Origin: Synechococcus sp. WH 8101
Lineage (GTDB): Bacteria; Cyanobacteriota; Cyanobacteriia; PCC-6307; Cyanobiaceae
DNA length: 64,000 bases
Reading direction: 5' to 3'
Assembly: GCF_004209775.1 (NCBI RefSeq)
Contig: NZ_CP035914.1
Location: 1,922,001-1,986,000 of the forward strand
Positions 53,008 through 62,163 of this stretch are shown piece by piece; positions within the stretch are counted from its first letter, which is position 1, and the number at the start of each line of letters is the position of its first letter. The notes below the pieces were generated by a model that saw only the letters and a list, made by a program, of their open reading frames with translations, did not search any database and was not told the DNA's origin. The translations under genes and the position numbers were made by a program.

Positions 53008-54261
53008 ATGCAGCGCCTGCTGACCCGCCTTTTGGCCTCCGCCTCAGCTGGCCTGCTCGGCATGTGCGGCCCGGCTCAGGCTGGGCCGATTCAGACCCTG
53101 CTCGGCCTGCCTGACTGGATGGATCTGAGTGTGGACTACACCACCGAGCCGATGGGGGGCATGCTCGGGGGCCTCAATCCCGCCGCCACCTCCTGGTTCC
53201 AGGAAACGGTGGTGGGCTTGTCGATGAGCAGCGGCCTCAACAAGGAGGAATCCACCTGGCAGGAGATTGACCATTGGCAGGTGAATCTGGAACTCACCAA
53301 TGCTGCCGGTGACCCGAATCTGAACACGGAGCTGGGATCCGCCTTCACCCTGCAGACCCTGGTGATCCCGGTGGGAACCTGGATCACAGAAGCGAACATC
53401 AGCCGCAACCGTGGCGAGAGCTGGTGGGATGCCCAGGCCGGCCTGATGTCGATGGATCCGGAATTTCTGGTGGCACCGGCCTACAACAACTACATCAACT
53501 CCACCCTCAACAACACCCTCAATCTGCTGGTGGTGGGGCTGCCGATCAATCCCTTCGTGGCTCCGGGTGTGAAGCTCGGTGCCCACTCCGAGAACCTGGG
53601 GTCGATCAAATATGGCTACTTCTACCTCAATCCGGAAACCAGCATTGCCGCCAGCCTGGGCACTGACCCGGAACAGCCCGATGTTCAAGGAAGCCTGCAG
53701 GCGCTGCAATGGCAGATCAACCCGTTGCGCAAACGCAAGGATCTGTTTGAACCGATCCGGGTGCGAAACAGCCGAGTGACGGTGGCCCGCCAACTGCCCC
53801 TGCCCCTGATGCAGTTGGGCGGCTATTACGCCACCACCAAATTGTTGATTGAAGGCGCTGGCGAGATCGGGGATGGTGCCAACCGGGGCCTCTATGCCTC
53901 ATTGACCTGGCCGATCGAGTTACCGGTGGGGCTCGACAATCGCATCTGGTTGGCGGGATCACTTGGCCTGGATCCCGACAACAACCCGGTTCCCACCTTT
54001 GGCGCCGGTGGCTGGCTCTCCCAGGGGGTGCTGCCCAACCGCCCCCTGGATGTGCTCGCCCTGGGCCTGACCCGTAGCAGCTTCAGCCCCACCCTCACAC
54101 CCGGACTGACCTATGAAGGCGTGATCGAACTGAATTATTCGATCTACATCTCCGACGTGGTGCAGGTGCAGCCCGTGATGCAATGGCTGATCAATCCGTC
54201 AGGCACCGGAGAGGTTCCGGGAGTCTGGGCCGGCGGCGTGCAGGTGAATCTGAACCTCTAG
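53008..54261 (+). CDS. OprB-like carbohydrate porin
   Basis: 417 residues with a signal peptide (LLGMCGPAQAG). The mature sequence is beta-strand-rich with alternating polar and hydrophobic residues, starting LPDWMDLSVDYTTEPMGGMLGG, and ends in a short strand AGGVQVNLNL typical of outer-membrane barrels. It resembles small picocyanobacterial OprB-type porins; no SLH domain is present. Substrate selectivity cannot be told. Confidence 0.75.
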   Translation: MQRLLTRLLASASAGLLGMCGPAQAGPIQTLLGLPDWMDLSVDYTTEPMGGMLGGLNPAATSWFQETVVGLSMSSGLNKEESTWQEIDHWQVNLELTNAAGDPNLNTELGSAFTLQTLVIPVGTWITEANISRNRGESWWDAQAGLMSMDPEFLVAPAYNNYINSTLNNTLNLLVVGLPINPFVAPGVKLGAHSENLGSIKYGYFYLNPETSIAASLGTDPEQPDVQGSLQALQWQINPLRKRKDLFEPIRVRNSRVTVARQLPLPLMQLGGYYATTKLLIEGAGEIGDGANRGLYASLTWPIELPVGLDNRIWLAGSLGLDPDNNPVPTFGAGGWLSQGVLPNRPLDVLALGLTRSSFSPTLTPGLTYEGVIELNYSIYISDVVQVQPVMQWLINPSGTGEVPGVWAGGVQVNLNL

Positions 54262-54270
54262 AGGTTCAGA

Positions 54271-54768
54271 TCAACGATAATTTTCAAACTGCAAGGGAAC
54301 ATCGAGTTCGTCTTCCTTTGTTTTGAGCAGCTGAATCGCCTGTTGCAGGTCGTCTTTGCTTTTACCGGTGATGCGCAGGCTTTCCCCCTGAATCGCCACC
54401 GTCACCTTCTTGAGCTCATCGCGCACGATCTTGCTGAGCTTCTTGGCAAGCTCCTGACTGAGCCCCTTGCGCAGCTTCACCACCTGCTTCACCCGGTTTC
54501 CACCCACGGCCTCCGGCGTCTGGAAATCAAAGATTTTGAGAGACAGATTTCGCTTCGTCGCTTTGGTACGCAGCACATCCTCCACCGCCTGCAGGGTCAT
54601 GTCGCTGGCCGTGGTGATCACCACTTCGGTTTCCTCCAGCTCGATCTCCGTTCCGGAATCCTTGAGGTCGTAGCGCTGACTCACATCCCGCCGCACCTGA
54701 TCCAGGGTGTTCACCAGCTCCTGACGGTCGAAATCCGAAACCACGTCGAAGGAGTAGGTGCTGGCCAT
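54271..54768 (-). CDS. YajQ-family nucleotide-binding protein
   Basis: 165 residues from ATG 54766-54768 (MASTYSFDVVSDFD). The two-ferredoxin-fold YajQ pattern is clear: ELVNTLDQVRRDVSQRYDLKD, TASDMTLQAVEDVL, GGNRVKQVVKLRKGLSQELAKKL and a terminal DVPLQFENYR. Some YajQ proteins bind cyclic di-GMP; this has not been shown for all. Converges with the porin gene. Confidence 0.95.
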   Translation of the reverse strand: MASTYSFDVVSDFDRQELVNTLDQVRRDVSQRYDLKDSGTEIELEETEVVITTASDMTLQAVEDVLRTKATKRNLSLKIFDFQTPEAVGGNRVKQVVKLRKGLSQELAKKLSKIVRDELKKVTVAIQGESLRITGKSKDDLQQAIQLLKTKEDELDVPLQFENYR

Positions 54769-54822
54769 GGCGTCTGTACTGGTTGCCCGCAGCTTAGAAA
54801 AGGGCACTTCAGCTGGCTGCCG

Positions 54823-55275
54823 ATGGCTTTGATCAACCTGTTCACCGCGTCCGACGCGGCCCCTTTCGCCTGGTCTCTGGTGCTCGCCGGAGCCGTGGTG
54901 GTGCTGAGCATCGTGCCCCTGGGCGCCGCCCGCTCCCAGGCGGATTTCACCATGGCCGACATGGGCGCTCCCCGGGCGATGTTTGATCGCCTCCCCGCCT
55001 GGGGCCAACGGGCCAGCTGGGCCCATCAGAACAGCTTCGAAGCCTTCAGCCTCCACGCCCCCGCTGCCCTGCTCGCCCTGATCGCCGCCCTGCACACCGG
55101 CCCACTTCCGGCCATCGCCATCGGCGCTGCATTGCTGCAACCGCTGCTGCGCTTCCTTTACATCGGCGCCTACGTGGGCAACGTGCCACCCCTGCGGGGG
55201 CTCTGCTGGGCCAGCGCCCTGTTCTGCTCAGGTTTGCTCTATGTGGAAGGGCTCAGGGCTCTGATCCGGGCCTAA
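54823..55275 (+). CDS. MAPEG-family membrane protein
   Basis: 150 residues with about four membrane helices. The MAPEG pattern is visible: RLPAWGQRASWAHQNSFEAFSLHAPAALLAL followed by RFLYIGAYVGNVPPLRGLCWA. MAPEG enzymes act on glutathione and eicosanoid-like substrates; the bacterial roles are poorly known. Its stop overlaps the end of the converging SPFH gene by 4 bp. Confidence 0.85.
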   Translation: MALINLFTASDAAPFAWSLVLAGAVVVLSIVPLGAARSQADFTMADMGAPRAMFDRLPAWGQRASWAHQNSFEAFSLHAPAALLALIAALHTGPLPAIAIGAALLQPLLRFLYIGAYVGNVPPLRGLCWASALFCSGLLYVEGLRALIRA

Positions 55276-56186
55276 ACCTGGCCTTGCTGGAACTGCTTCA
55301 GGGCAGCCAGCAAGGACGCCGGCGACTGGGGGTCGACCATCAACACACTGCCGGCCGGGGCATCAACCAGCTGCTCGCCCATCTGCATCCAGTCTTTGGC
55401 GAGCATCAGACGCATCGCCTCAGCCGCCTTGGGATTCGCCTCCAGGGCGCTGGCGAGCTCCAATGCCGCCTCCGCCTTGGCCTTGGCTAGCAATTCCTGC
55501 TGTTTCACCTGGGCCTCCGCCTCCAGAAGCAACGCCTCCTTCTGGGCCCTGGCATCCAACACCAGCGCCTCCGCCCGGCCGCGCGCTTCGTTCAACTGGG
55601 CTTCCTTTTCACCCTCCGAGCGCAGAATCGCCGCCCGTTTCTCCCGCTCCGCCGTCATCTGTGCCTCCATCGCCTGCTGCACTCCTGAAGACGGATTGAT
55701 ATCGCGCATCTCCACCCGGGTGACCTTCACCCCCCAGGGATCGGTCGCTTCATCCAGCTCCTTCAGCAGCAGCTCGTTCACCTCACTGCGCGTTGTGAAG
55801 GTCTGATCGAGATCGAGCTTGCCCATCTCGGCACGGATCTGGGTCAGCACCAGATTCACCATGGCCGCCTGCAGATTGTCCACGGCGTAGTACGCCCGAG
55901 AGTGCTCTAGGAGCTGCCAATACACCACGGCATCCACTTCGATCGAGACGTTGTCGCGGGTGATGCAGAGCTGGGGAGGGATGTCCAGCACCCGCTCCTT
56001 GAGCGATTCATGGCTCACCACCTTCTCCACCACAGGCAACACGAAGGAGAGACCCGGTTGCAGCTCGCGGTCGTACTTGCCCAACCGCTCCACCAACCTG
56101 GAGCGACCGCCGCTGGTGACCTTCACACTGCCGCCACCCAGCAGGGCGAGCAGCACCAAGGCAGGCAGTCCAAAAAACACTTCCAT
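55272..56186 (-). CDS. SPFH/Band 7 membrane protein (paraslipin/stomatin type)
   Basis: 304 residues from ATG 56184-56186. One N-terminal hairpin (VFFGLPALVLLALLGGG), the SPFH domain (RLVERLGKYDRELQPGLSFVLP, QLCITRDNVSIEVDAVVYWQL, VNLVLTQIRAEMGKLDLDQTF), then an Ala/Glu-rich coiled coil (EGEKEAQLNEARGRAEALVLDARAQ). Such proteins form membrane microdomain scaffolds. It is divergently paired with an NfeD gene, a widely conserved partnership. Confidence 0.93.
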   Translation of the reverse strand: MEVFFGLPALVLLALLGGGSVKVTSGGRSRLVERLGKYDRELQPGLSFVLPVVEKVVSHESLKERVLDIPPQLCITRDNVSIEVDAVVYWQLLEHSRAYYAVDNLQAAMVNLVLTQIRAEMGKLDLDQTFTTRSEVNELLLKELDEATDPWGVKVTRVEMRDINPSSGVQQAMEAQMTAEREKRAAILRSEGEKEAQLNEARGRAEALVLDARAQKEALLLEAEAQVKQQELLAKAKAEAALELASALEANPKAAEAMRLMLAKDWMQMGEQLVDAPAGSVLMVDPQSPASLLAALKQFQQGQV

Positions 56187-56293
56187 GACGCACTCCATCC
56201 GTATCCGGACCCTACGGATGGCATCGCACAGGGGCAACTGCCTGCCGATCGCTGCCCCAGGCAGCAGAGTGTGAAGGCCTGGCTCCCCTCCCA

Positions 56294-56746
56294 ATGGCTG
56301 CGTTCTGGGTGCCCCTGATCTGGCTCCTGCTAGCCGGCGTGCTGCTCATCCTGGAACTGGTGCAACCCAGCTTCGATGGGCTGATGTTTGCCGCCCTAGC
56401 AGCACTGCTGCTCTCGCTGCTCACCGCACTGGCCTCCGTGCCCATCGGGATCCAGATCGGGCTGTTCGTGCTGTTCACCGTGATCGGCACCGTGTGGCTG
56501 AGCCGCTGGTCGGCCCGGCGCAATCCTCGTCCGGGACAGGCGCGGCAACGGGAGGATCTGGCTGAAGTGATCACGCCGTTTCCAGCCGGCGGTGAAGGGC
56601 GGGTGCGCTGGCATGGCCAGAGCTGGGCCGCCAGCTCCCTCGACCTCGACCGACCGATTGCCGTGGGCGATCACGTGGTGGTGGCCGGCCGCGACGGCAA
56701 CCGACTGCAGGTGATGGCCCGTCTGCCGAGGCCCTCAGACCCCTGA
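56294..56746 (+). CDS. NfeD-family membrane protein
   Basis: 150 residues: two to three membrane helices, then a C-terminal OB-fold (GGEGRVRWHGQSWAASSL, IAVGDHVVVAGRDGNRLQVM). NfeD proteins partner Band-7 proteins, matching the divergent SPFH gene 107 bp away. The short form lacks a ClpP-like protease domain. It ends one base from the converging DprA-like gene. Confidence 0.92.
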   Translation: MAAFWVPLIWLLLAGVLLILELVQPSFDGLMFAALAALLLSLLTALASVPIGIQIGLFVLFTVIGTVWLSRWSARRNPRPGQARQREDLAEVITPFPAGGEGRVRWHGQSWAASSLDLDRPIAVGDHVVVAGRDGNRLQVMARLPRPSDP

Positions 56747-56747
56747 A

Positions 56748-57260
56748 TCAGTCGAAGAAGAGAAGACTCACCACCTTGCCCATGTCCTCCGCACTGCGGC
56801 AGCTGTTGAGCAGGGTCTCGCTGTCATGAAACGCCAGGCAGATCAACTGATCACAGCGGCTGATGATGTCTTGATTGCAGCGGCTGCTCGCCATCGGCAG
56901 AGGCAGGTCATCGTATTCAGGTTTCTCAATGAGATGCAACACCCGGTCGAGCTGATCACGGATCTCGGGGGCTTGCCTCTCCAGGCTCTGGGGCAGCAGC
57001 ACGGTGAGACGGGCTGGATCCACTTCGAGAACACCGCGGATCACGGCCGCATTCACCCCCTGGGCCCCGGAGGTAATCAAGGAATGGCCTTCTTGCGCCA
57101 GGGAACGGGCGATCAATTCGATCAGATGGATCGCCACCACCGGCACATGGCGGCTGCCAAGGATGGCGATCCGTCGTTTGCCCTTGTCCTGAAGCAGGGC
57201 CAGTTCCTGGGCGAGGGTGTCAACCCGATCGAGGGCAGGAAGGTCTAAGGAGCGGCTCAA
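56748..57260 (-). CDS. DprA/LOG-like Rossmann-fold protein
   Basis: 170 residues with a single Rossmann domain: RRIAILGSRHVPVVAIHLIELIA, SLAQEGHSLITSGAQGVNAAVIRG, and DQLICLAFHDSETLLNSCRSAEDMGK. The TSGAQGVN loop matches the GxxG substrate loop of DprA/LOG families. It lacks the extra domains of true DprA, so natural-transformation function is doubtful. Conserved in cyanobacteria as a stand-alone protein. Confidence 0.72.
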   Translation of the reverse strand: MSRSLDLPALDRVDTLAQELALLQDKGKRRIAILGSRHVPVVAIHLIELIARSLAQEGHSLITSGAQGVNAAVIRGVLEVDPARLTVLLPQSLERQAPEIRDQLDRVLHLIEKPEYDDLPLPMASSRCNQDIISRCDQLICLAFHDSETLLNSCRSAEDMGKVVSLLFFD

Positions 57261-57296
57261 TGACTTCCCGCCGATGTGAATCTGAAGCTAGCAGTG

Positions 57297-58391
57297 TCAG
57301 CGGGATGGCAAGCCAAGGGCGGAGCACATCTGCTCAAGCTGACAGTGCTCTTCCACGAGTCGGAAGGCATAGGTGGCCTTGACCGCCTCATGCAGACGCA
57401 CATGTCCAAAGGCCTGCTCGATCACCTCCACAGTGGCCAGGGTGTCGTGGTCGACCTTCAGCAACGGCACCTCGAGCTCATCGGCACGACTGATCAACTG
57501 GGGCAGGGGTTCGCCCGCACCGGTGAGGATCAGGCACTGAGTGGAGGCCTCTAAGGCCGCCAACTGAATATCGGTGCGATCAGCGCCGGTCACCACTGCC
57601 ATGTTGCGGCGACGCCGGAAAAACTCCATCGCCGAATTCACGTTCATGGCGCCGATGCTCAGGGTCTCGACCAGCAGCTCCAGGCGCTCCTCACAACAGA
57701 TCACCCGCGCATCAAGGCGGCGCACCAACTCGCCCACCGTGACACTGCGCAGCAGAGGTGATCGGGGCATCACCCCGAACACCACGAGCCCTAAGGCTTC
57801 CAGTGCTGGCACCACATGACGCTGCAGCTCGTCCACCTCATCGGGGGTCACCGCATTGAGCACGATGCCCACCAGGCGCTCACCCAATTGATCCCGGGCG
57901 GCGAGCAGCGCCTCCACACTGCGGCTGTCTTGCCAGAGATGCACCAGCACCACCGGAGCGTCAAGGCCATGGGCCAGCTGCACAAGGCTGAGCCCGTAGA
58001 GCAGGCCCTCGTGAAGGCTGCCGGCCGCTTCGAGCAAGGTCACACCCTCTCCGCCTTGAGCCAGATCCTGTCGGAGCCGCTGGAACCCATCGCCCGCATC
58101 GAGCTCGGCCTGAGCGAGGCGGGACTCAGCGGTGATGGGTGAGAGCAGGTGGAGCGAGGGAATGAGCTGATGCTCCGCCAAACCAAGCGTGCTGCCTACG
58201 AAGCGGACGTCGTCGTCAATCAAGGGGTCGGGCAGAGCCCCATCGGCCGGAGTCCAGTCGAAGCTGGTGGCCAGTGGCTTGCCGAAACGGACGGAATGGC
58301 CGCCAGCGGCCAGGTGTCGGGCCAAGCCCAGAACCAAGGCTGACTTGCCGCTGAAGGGTTCACAGGATCCGATCAGCAAGGTGTTGCCCAT
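57297..58391 (-). CDS. BioD-like/DRTGG-domain protein (phosphotransacetylase N-terminal family)
   Basis: 364 residues. The N-terminal half is a BioD-like P-loop domain (LLIGSCEPFSGKSALVLGLAR); the C-terminal half is a DRTGG domain (VGELVRRLDARVICC, NMAVVTGADRTDIQLAALEAS). It corresponds to the N-terminal regulatory part of long phosphotransacetylases but has no catalytic PTA domain, so it cannot be a phosphotransacetylase on its own. Function unknown. Confidence 0.85.
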   Translation of the reverse strand: MGNTLLIGSCEPFSGKSALVLGLARHLAAGGHSVRFGKPLATSFDWTPADGALPDPLIDDDVRFVGSTLGLAEHQLIPSLHLLSPITAESRLAQAELDAGDGFQRLRQDLAQGGEGVTLLEAAGSLHEGLLYGLSLVQLAHGLDAPVVLVHLWQDSRSVEALLAARDQLGERLVGIVLNAVTPDEVDELQRHVVPALEALGLVVFGVMPRSPLLRSVTVGELVRRLDARVICCEERLELLVETLSIGAMNVNSAMEFFRRRRNMAVVTGADRTDIQLAALEASTQCLILTGAGEPLPQLISRADELEVPLLKVDHDTLATVEVIEQAFGHVRLHEAVKATYAFRLVEEHCQLEQMCSALGLPSR

Positions 58392-58424
58392 GACCGGCCC
58401 CAGATGCGCGTTCAGCCCGTCAAT

Positions 58425-58862
58425 TTAATGGCCCTCTGCGTCCCCATTCCGTTCAAGAGCACTGGAATCAGCCAAGCAGCGTTCCACCGAAGCCTCCAGA
58501 AGCAGCCACTGCCAGAAGCGATCCGAGAGATCGGGCGCTCCGTCGCCTTCGGAGTGGAGCTCCATCAACCAGACCATGAGCTGATGGGCCGCCAGGCTGA
58601 AGCGAAAACAACATGTTGGCTCGACCTGCAGCGTCAGGGTGCAGGCGCTGACCAGCAGGGGAGCCTCCACCACCTGCCACTGAAGCCGAAAGTGATGGCC
58701 GGGCGCCCCCGCCAGCGGCCGAACCCCGTTGATATGACCACTGGGCCACAGCTCCAGGGCCCTACGCAACTCGCCTTCCACACGGCGACCGCCGCAGTAG
58801 GGCGCATACAGCGCCACCTGGGCATCGATCGAAGGGGTGAGCAAGGATTCCGCCAATCCCAC
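58425..58862 (-). CDS. Conserved hypothetical protein
   Basis: 145 residues from GTG 58860-58862, chosen because it avoids overlap with the divergent SDR gene; a TTG at 58910 would give 161. The sequence is an alpha/beta protein rich in Leu, Trp and Cys (VALYAPYCGGRRVEGELRRALELWPSG, HHFRLQWQVVEAPLLVSACTLTL, FSLAAHQLMVWLMELHS). No motif recognised. Confidence 0.65.
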   Translation of the reverse strand: MGLAESLLTPSIDAQVALYAPYCGGRRVEGELRRALELWPSGHINGVRPLAGAPGHHFRLQWQVVEAPLLVSACTLTLQVEPTCCFRFSLAAHQLMVWLMELHSEGDGAPDLSDRFWQWLLLEASVERCLADSSALERNGDAEGH

Positions 58863-58885
58863 AAAGCATGCCCCAAGCTGGAGTG

Positions 58886-59632
58886 ATGGCCCAGAGCGAT
58901 TCCGCCCCAATCTCCCAACACCAGCAGCGCTGGCAGGGCCGAAGGGTGGGCATCACCGGCGCCCGCGGCGCCCTCGGTCAGGCCCTGGCCCGGCGCTTCC
59001 GCTCCCGGGGCGCCCATGTGGTGGGCCTCACCCACGGTGAACCACCCTCCCAGCCTGAGCAGGAATGGGTGCGCTGGCAATGCGGCCAGGAGGAGGCACT
59101 CCTACCTGTACTGCGCGACCTGGACGTGCTGGTGCTCAACCACGGGATCAATCCCGGGGGCGACCAGAGCAAGGCCAGCCTGAACAGGAGCCTGGAGATC
59201 AATGCCCTCAGCAGCTGGAGACTGTTGGAGCTCTTCGAAGCGAGTGCCGCTGAAGGTGGTGCCACACCAATGCCGCGGGAGCTCTGGGTGAACACCTCGG
59301 AGGCTGAGATCCAGCCGGCCCTCAGCCCAGCCTATGAACTGAGCAAACGCCTGATCGGACAGTTGGTCAGCCTGCGTTGGAGTGAGTATCGGCGCCAGCG
59401 CCAGTCGAACCTGATTCTGCGCAAGTTGGTGCTCGGTCCATTCCGATCCGAGCTCAATCCGATCGGCGTGATGTCGGCCGACTGGGTCGCCGGCCAGATC
59501 CTCACCCAGTCCGAGCTGGGCCTACGACTGGTGATCGTGACCCCCAATCCCCTTACCTACCTGGTCATGCCCCTCAGTGAACTGGGGCGGGCGATCTACA
59601 ACCGCCTGATCAGCCCTCCCCCCGATCGGTGA
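58886..59632 (+). CDS. Short-chain dehydrogenase/reductase
   Basis: 248 residues from ATG 58886 (ATG 58868 possible). NAD(P) motif [31 protein letters not shown] at the NNAG position, and [13 protein letters not shown] with the catalytic Tyr and Lys. The usual catalytic Ser lies in NTSEAE. Such picocyanobacterial SDRs are often annotated as sterol-desaturase-associated dehydrogenases; the substrate is unknown. The end overlaps map by 23 bp. Confidence 0.85.
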   Translation: MAQSDSAPISQHQQRWQGRRVGITGARGALGQALARRFRSRGAHVVGLTHGEPPSQPEQEWVRWQCGQEEALLPVLRDLDVLVLNHGINPGGDQSKASLNRSLEINALSSWRLLELFEASAAEGGATPMPRELWVNTSEAEIQPALSPAYELSKRLIGQLVSLRWSEYRRQRQSNLILRKLVLGPFRSELNPIGVMSADWVAGQILTQSELGLRLVIVTPNPLTYLVMPLSELGRAIYNRLISPPPDR

Positions 59633-60470
59633 GGATCTCGCAGCCGTCGGAGGTCACCACGATGGTGTGCTCCCACTGGGCAGAGAGGCTGCCGTCCCGG
59701 GTGACCACGGTCCAACGATCCTTGAGGGTGCGGCACCGCTTGCTGCCGGCATTGAGGATCGGCTCCACCGCGAGGGTCATGCCGGGTCGCAGGGTGACAT
59801 TGGGCAGATCATTGGTGCGGAAATTGAACACCGACGGTTCTTCGTGGAGATTACGACCGACGCCATGGCCGGTGTAGTCCTCCACAACGCTGTAGCCATG
59901 TGCTTTGACGTGATCTTCAACAGCGCCGGCGATATCCAGCAGCGTGTTGCCCGCTTTGATCTGTCCCAGGCCGGCCATCAGAGACTCCTGCGCCACCCGG
60001 CTCAGGGTGCGGGCCTCTTCAGGCACTTCGCCCACGCAGATCGTGACGCAACTGTCGCCGTGATAACCGTCGAAGTAGGCACCCGTATCGACCTTGAGCA
60101 GATCACCAGAGCGGATGACGCGCTTGGCACTGGGGATGCCATGCACCACCTCGTCGTTGATGCTGGCGCAGATGCTCGCGGGGAAACCGTGATACCCCTT
60201 GAAGCTGGGTGTGGCTCCCATGGCGCGAATACGACTCTCGGCGATGGCATCGAGGTCGGCGGTGGTCTGCCCTGGCTCCACTGCCGCCATGATCTCCCGG
60301 AGCACCGTGGCGACGATCTTGCTGGCCTGGGCCATGATCTTGAGCTCCCTGGCCGACTTCACCTCCACGCCGCGACGTTGCTGAATGCGAGGACCGGTGG
60401 CTGTGGCTTTCGCACGGGCGGGTGCTTGCGCTCCGTTGGACGCCGCCAGTAGGTCTGCAAACAGATTCAT
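59610..60470 (-). CDS. map: Methionine aminopeptidase, type I
   Basis: 286 residues from ATG 60468-60470 (MNLFADLL), with an N-terminal extension of roughly 45 residues before the pita-bread fold. Metal ligands are in [14 protein letters not shown] (two Asp), [12 protein letters not shown] (His), AVEPIL (Glu) and QWEHTIVV (Glu); [20 protein letters not shown] is the substrate region. It removes initiator methionine cotranslationally. Converges with the SDR gene. Confidence 0.96.
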   Translation of the reverse strand: MNLFADLLAASNGAQAPARAKATATGPRIQQRRGVEVKSARELKIMAQASKIVATVLREIMAAVEPGQTTADLDAIAESRIRAMGATPSFKGYHGFPASICASINDEVVHGIPSAKRVIRSGDLLKVDTGAYFDGYHGDSCVTICVGEVPEEARTLSRVAQESLMAGLGQIKAGNTLLDIAGAVEDHVKAHGYSVVEDYTGHGVGRNLHEEPSVFNFRTNDLPNVTLRPGMTLAVEPILNAGSKRCRTLKDRWTVVTRDGSLSAQWEHTIVVTSDGCEILTDRGEG

Positions 60471-60547
60471 CAAGACGCAGGTGGTGGGGTCAGGGCGGAA
60501 TCGCCTTGGCGTCACGCTATCAATGTCGACAACCAACGTGACTGGTG

Positions 60548-60865
60548 ATGGCCTGGCTCAAGCACGTGCGTCAGTGGCACCGCTGGCTGGCCCCGTTCGT
60601 GCTGCTGCCCCTGCTGCTCACCCTCAGCTCGGGGATGGCGTATCGGCTCGCGCGCGATTGGGGTGGGGTGAGCAGGGATCAGGTGCACTGGCTGATGGCC
60701 TTGCACGAGGGAGAGTGGCTCGGCACCGATCTGGAGCCCTTTGTGGTGCTGCTCAACGCCCTCGGCCTGCTCTGGATGCTCGTCACTGGCACCACCCTTC
60801 TGATTCAGAGCTGGAAGCGAAAGTCATCAGCGCGAGCCACCGGGGCAGGAGGCGCGAAAGGGTAA
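60548..60865 (+). CDS. PepSY-associated membrane-helix protein
   Basis: 105 residues from ATG 60548 (GTG 60545 possible). Two membrane helices: one in [24 protein letters not shown] (a PepSY-TM start with the HRW motif) and one in [23 protein letters not shown], joined by an HxGEW loop (LHEGEWLG). These helices often occur in respiratory or iron-reductase-like systems. The rplS gene follows after 33 bp. Confidence 0.78.
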   Translation: MAWLKHVRQWHRWLAPFVLLPLLLTLSSGMAYRLARDWGGVSRDQVHWLMALHEGEWLGTDLEPFVVLLNALGLLWMLVTGTTLLIQSWKRKSSARATGAGGAKG

Positions 60866-60898
60866 GCTGTTTGTTTGGCGTGATTACCCGGAGCTGGG

Positions 60899-61408
60899 AT
60901 GGCAGCGGACCCTAACGACACCACCGCACAGGAGACAGCCGCCGAGGTGGCAACAGCAGAAAGCGAAGCAAACGCGACTGCAGGGGATCAGAGCGGGACT
61001 CAATCCCCTGCTCCGAAGGCTGAAACGCCAGCAGCTGCAGCGGTCGCCAAGCTGGGCCCTGAAGCCCTGATTCGTGAATTTGAAGCCGCGCAGCTCAAAT
61101 CCGATCTTCCCGAAATTTATGTGGGCGACACCGTCCGCGTCGGAGTGCGCATCAGCGAGGGCAACAAAGAACGCGTCCAGCCCTATGAGGGTGTGGTGAT
61201 CGCCAAGCGTCACGGTGGCATCAACGCCACAATCACTGTGCGCCGCATCTTCCAAGGGATTGGCGTGGAGCGGGTGTTCATGTTGCATAGCCCTCAGGTG
61301 GCCTCCATCAAGGTGGAGCGCCGGGGTAAAGTGCGCAGGGCGAAGCTTTTTTATCTGCGGGAACGGGTGGGCAAGGCCACCCGCGTGAAGCAGCGCTTCG
61401 ATCGCTGA
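60899..61408 (+). CDS. rplS: 50S ribosomal protein L19
   Basis: 169 residues from ATG 60899. Residues about 52-169 are the L19 fold ([67 protein letters not shown]). The first about 50 residues are a Thr/Ala/Glu-rich acidic extension ([19 protein letters not shown]) missing from the 115-residue E. coli protein. It sits at the 30S-50S interface of the ribosome. Confidence 0.97.
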   Translation: MAADPNDTTAQETAAEVATAESEANATAGDQSGTQSPAPKAETPAAAAVAKLGPEALIREFEAAQLKSDLPEIYVGDTVRVGVRISEGNKERVQPYEGVVIAKRHGGINATITVRRIFQGIGVERVFMLHSPQVASIKVERRGKVRRAKLFYLRERVGKATRVKQRFDR

Positions 61409-61470
61409 GGTTTCGGCCTCGTTCAATCCAGTGCCATCACCTCGATGATGGTCGAGGGGTCCATCGCCTT

Positions 61471-61543
61471 GCGCCGTTAGTTCAGTTGGTAGAACGCAGG
61501 TCTCCAAAACCTGATGTCGGGGGTTCGAGTCCTCCACGGCGCG
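61471..61543 (+). tRNA. trnW: tRNA-Trp (anticodon CCA)
   Basis: 73-nt cloverleaf. Acceptor GCGCCGT pairs with ACGGCGC, discriminator G; D-loop GTTCAGTTGGTAGAAC; anticodon stem CAGGT/ACCTG with CCA at 61504-61506; T-arm GGGGGTTCGAGTCCTCC. The 3' CCA is not encoded. Lies between rplS and a small SH3-like gene. Confidence 0.97.
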
Positions 61544-61579
61544 TCCGATGCCCCCTCATGCAGTTTCCCGGTTTTGAGC

Positions 61580-61768
61580 ATGGAGTTGGATCTTCAACCT
61601 GGTGATGTCGTCAAAGTGCTCGAGTCAGCCGCCCTCGGCTGGGTTCGTGCCCGTGTGATCCGTGTCAAATCCGGAGGTCGTGTGGTGGTGCAAAGCGACC
61701 AAGGTCGTGAGTTCACAGCCCGTGGCAATCAGGTGCGTTTGATTGAACCGGCAGGGTTTCGTCCCTGA
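61580..61768 (+). CDS. Small SH3-like conserved protein
   Basis: 62 residues from ATG 61580. Beta-rich: LQPGDVVKVLESAALGWVRARVIRV, KSGGRVVVQSDQGREFTARGNQVRLIEP, the pattern of a small SH3-type barrel like those in cyanobacterial small regulatory or NDH-associated proteins. No specific name can be given. A strong terminator follows 28 bp later. Confidence 0.72.
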   Translation: MELDLQPGDVVKVLESAALGWVRARVIRVKSGGRVVVQSDQGREFTARGNQVRLIEPAGFRP

Positions 61769-61795
61769 AGTTTCGGTTGAGCGTCATTGCGATGC

Positions 61796-61823
61796 ATCCT
61801 GCCCTTTAGGGGCAGGATTTTTT
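61796..61823 (+). terminator. Rho-independent terminator
   Basis: Perfect 9-bp stem ATCCTGCCC / GGGCAGGAT with a short TTTAG loop, followed by a T run to 61823. It ends the rplS-trnW-SH3 unit. Sequence from here to tRNA-Asp (61824-62069) shows no convincing gene; one plus-strand frame starting inside the terminator is discounted. Confidence 0.9.
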
Positions 61824-62069
61824 ATGCCGAGGTGTCGGCCGTCGCTGCCTGGGCCAAGCGGCACCAGCTCCGCATGCCGTTCCGACAGGTCCAGGCTTCG
61901 CTGCCGCAGCCTGAGCAACCAAGCCTCTTCGCGATCCGGCTCTCCACCCAACCCGGCACCTCACAGCCCATCAGTTGACGGAGGGCAGGGCGGAGGTTGA
62001 TACTTACTTGGTCGCGCAGGCGACACAGGTCAGCCGCTCGAAGCCAGACGCTTTGCTGTTGGTCAGCCT

Positions 62070-62143
62070 GGGACCGTAGTTCAATTGGTTAGAGCACCGC
62101 CCTGTCACGGCGGAAGTTGCGGGTTCGAGCCCCGTCGGTCCCG
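62070..62143 (+). tRNA. trnD: tRNA-Asp (anticodon GTC)
   Basis: 74-nt cloverleaf. Acceptor GGGACCG pairs with CGGTCCC, discriminator G; D-loop TTCAATTGGTTAGAGCA; anticodon stem CCGCC/GGCGG with GTC at 62104-62106; T-arm GCGGGTTCGAGCCCCGT. It ends 20 bp before gltX. Confidence 0.97.
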
Positions 62144-62163
62144 TTCCAGTTCCTGTTCCAGCC

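Noticed and set aside
61787-61978. 63-residue plus-strand ORF after the SH3-like gene
   Set aside because: Its start codon is inside the terminator hairpin region and the product has no recognisable feature; a later start is possible but unsupported.
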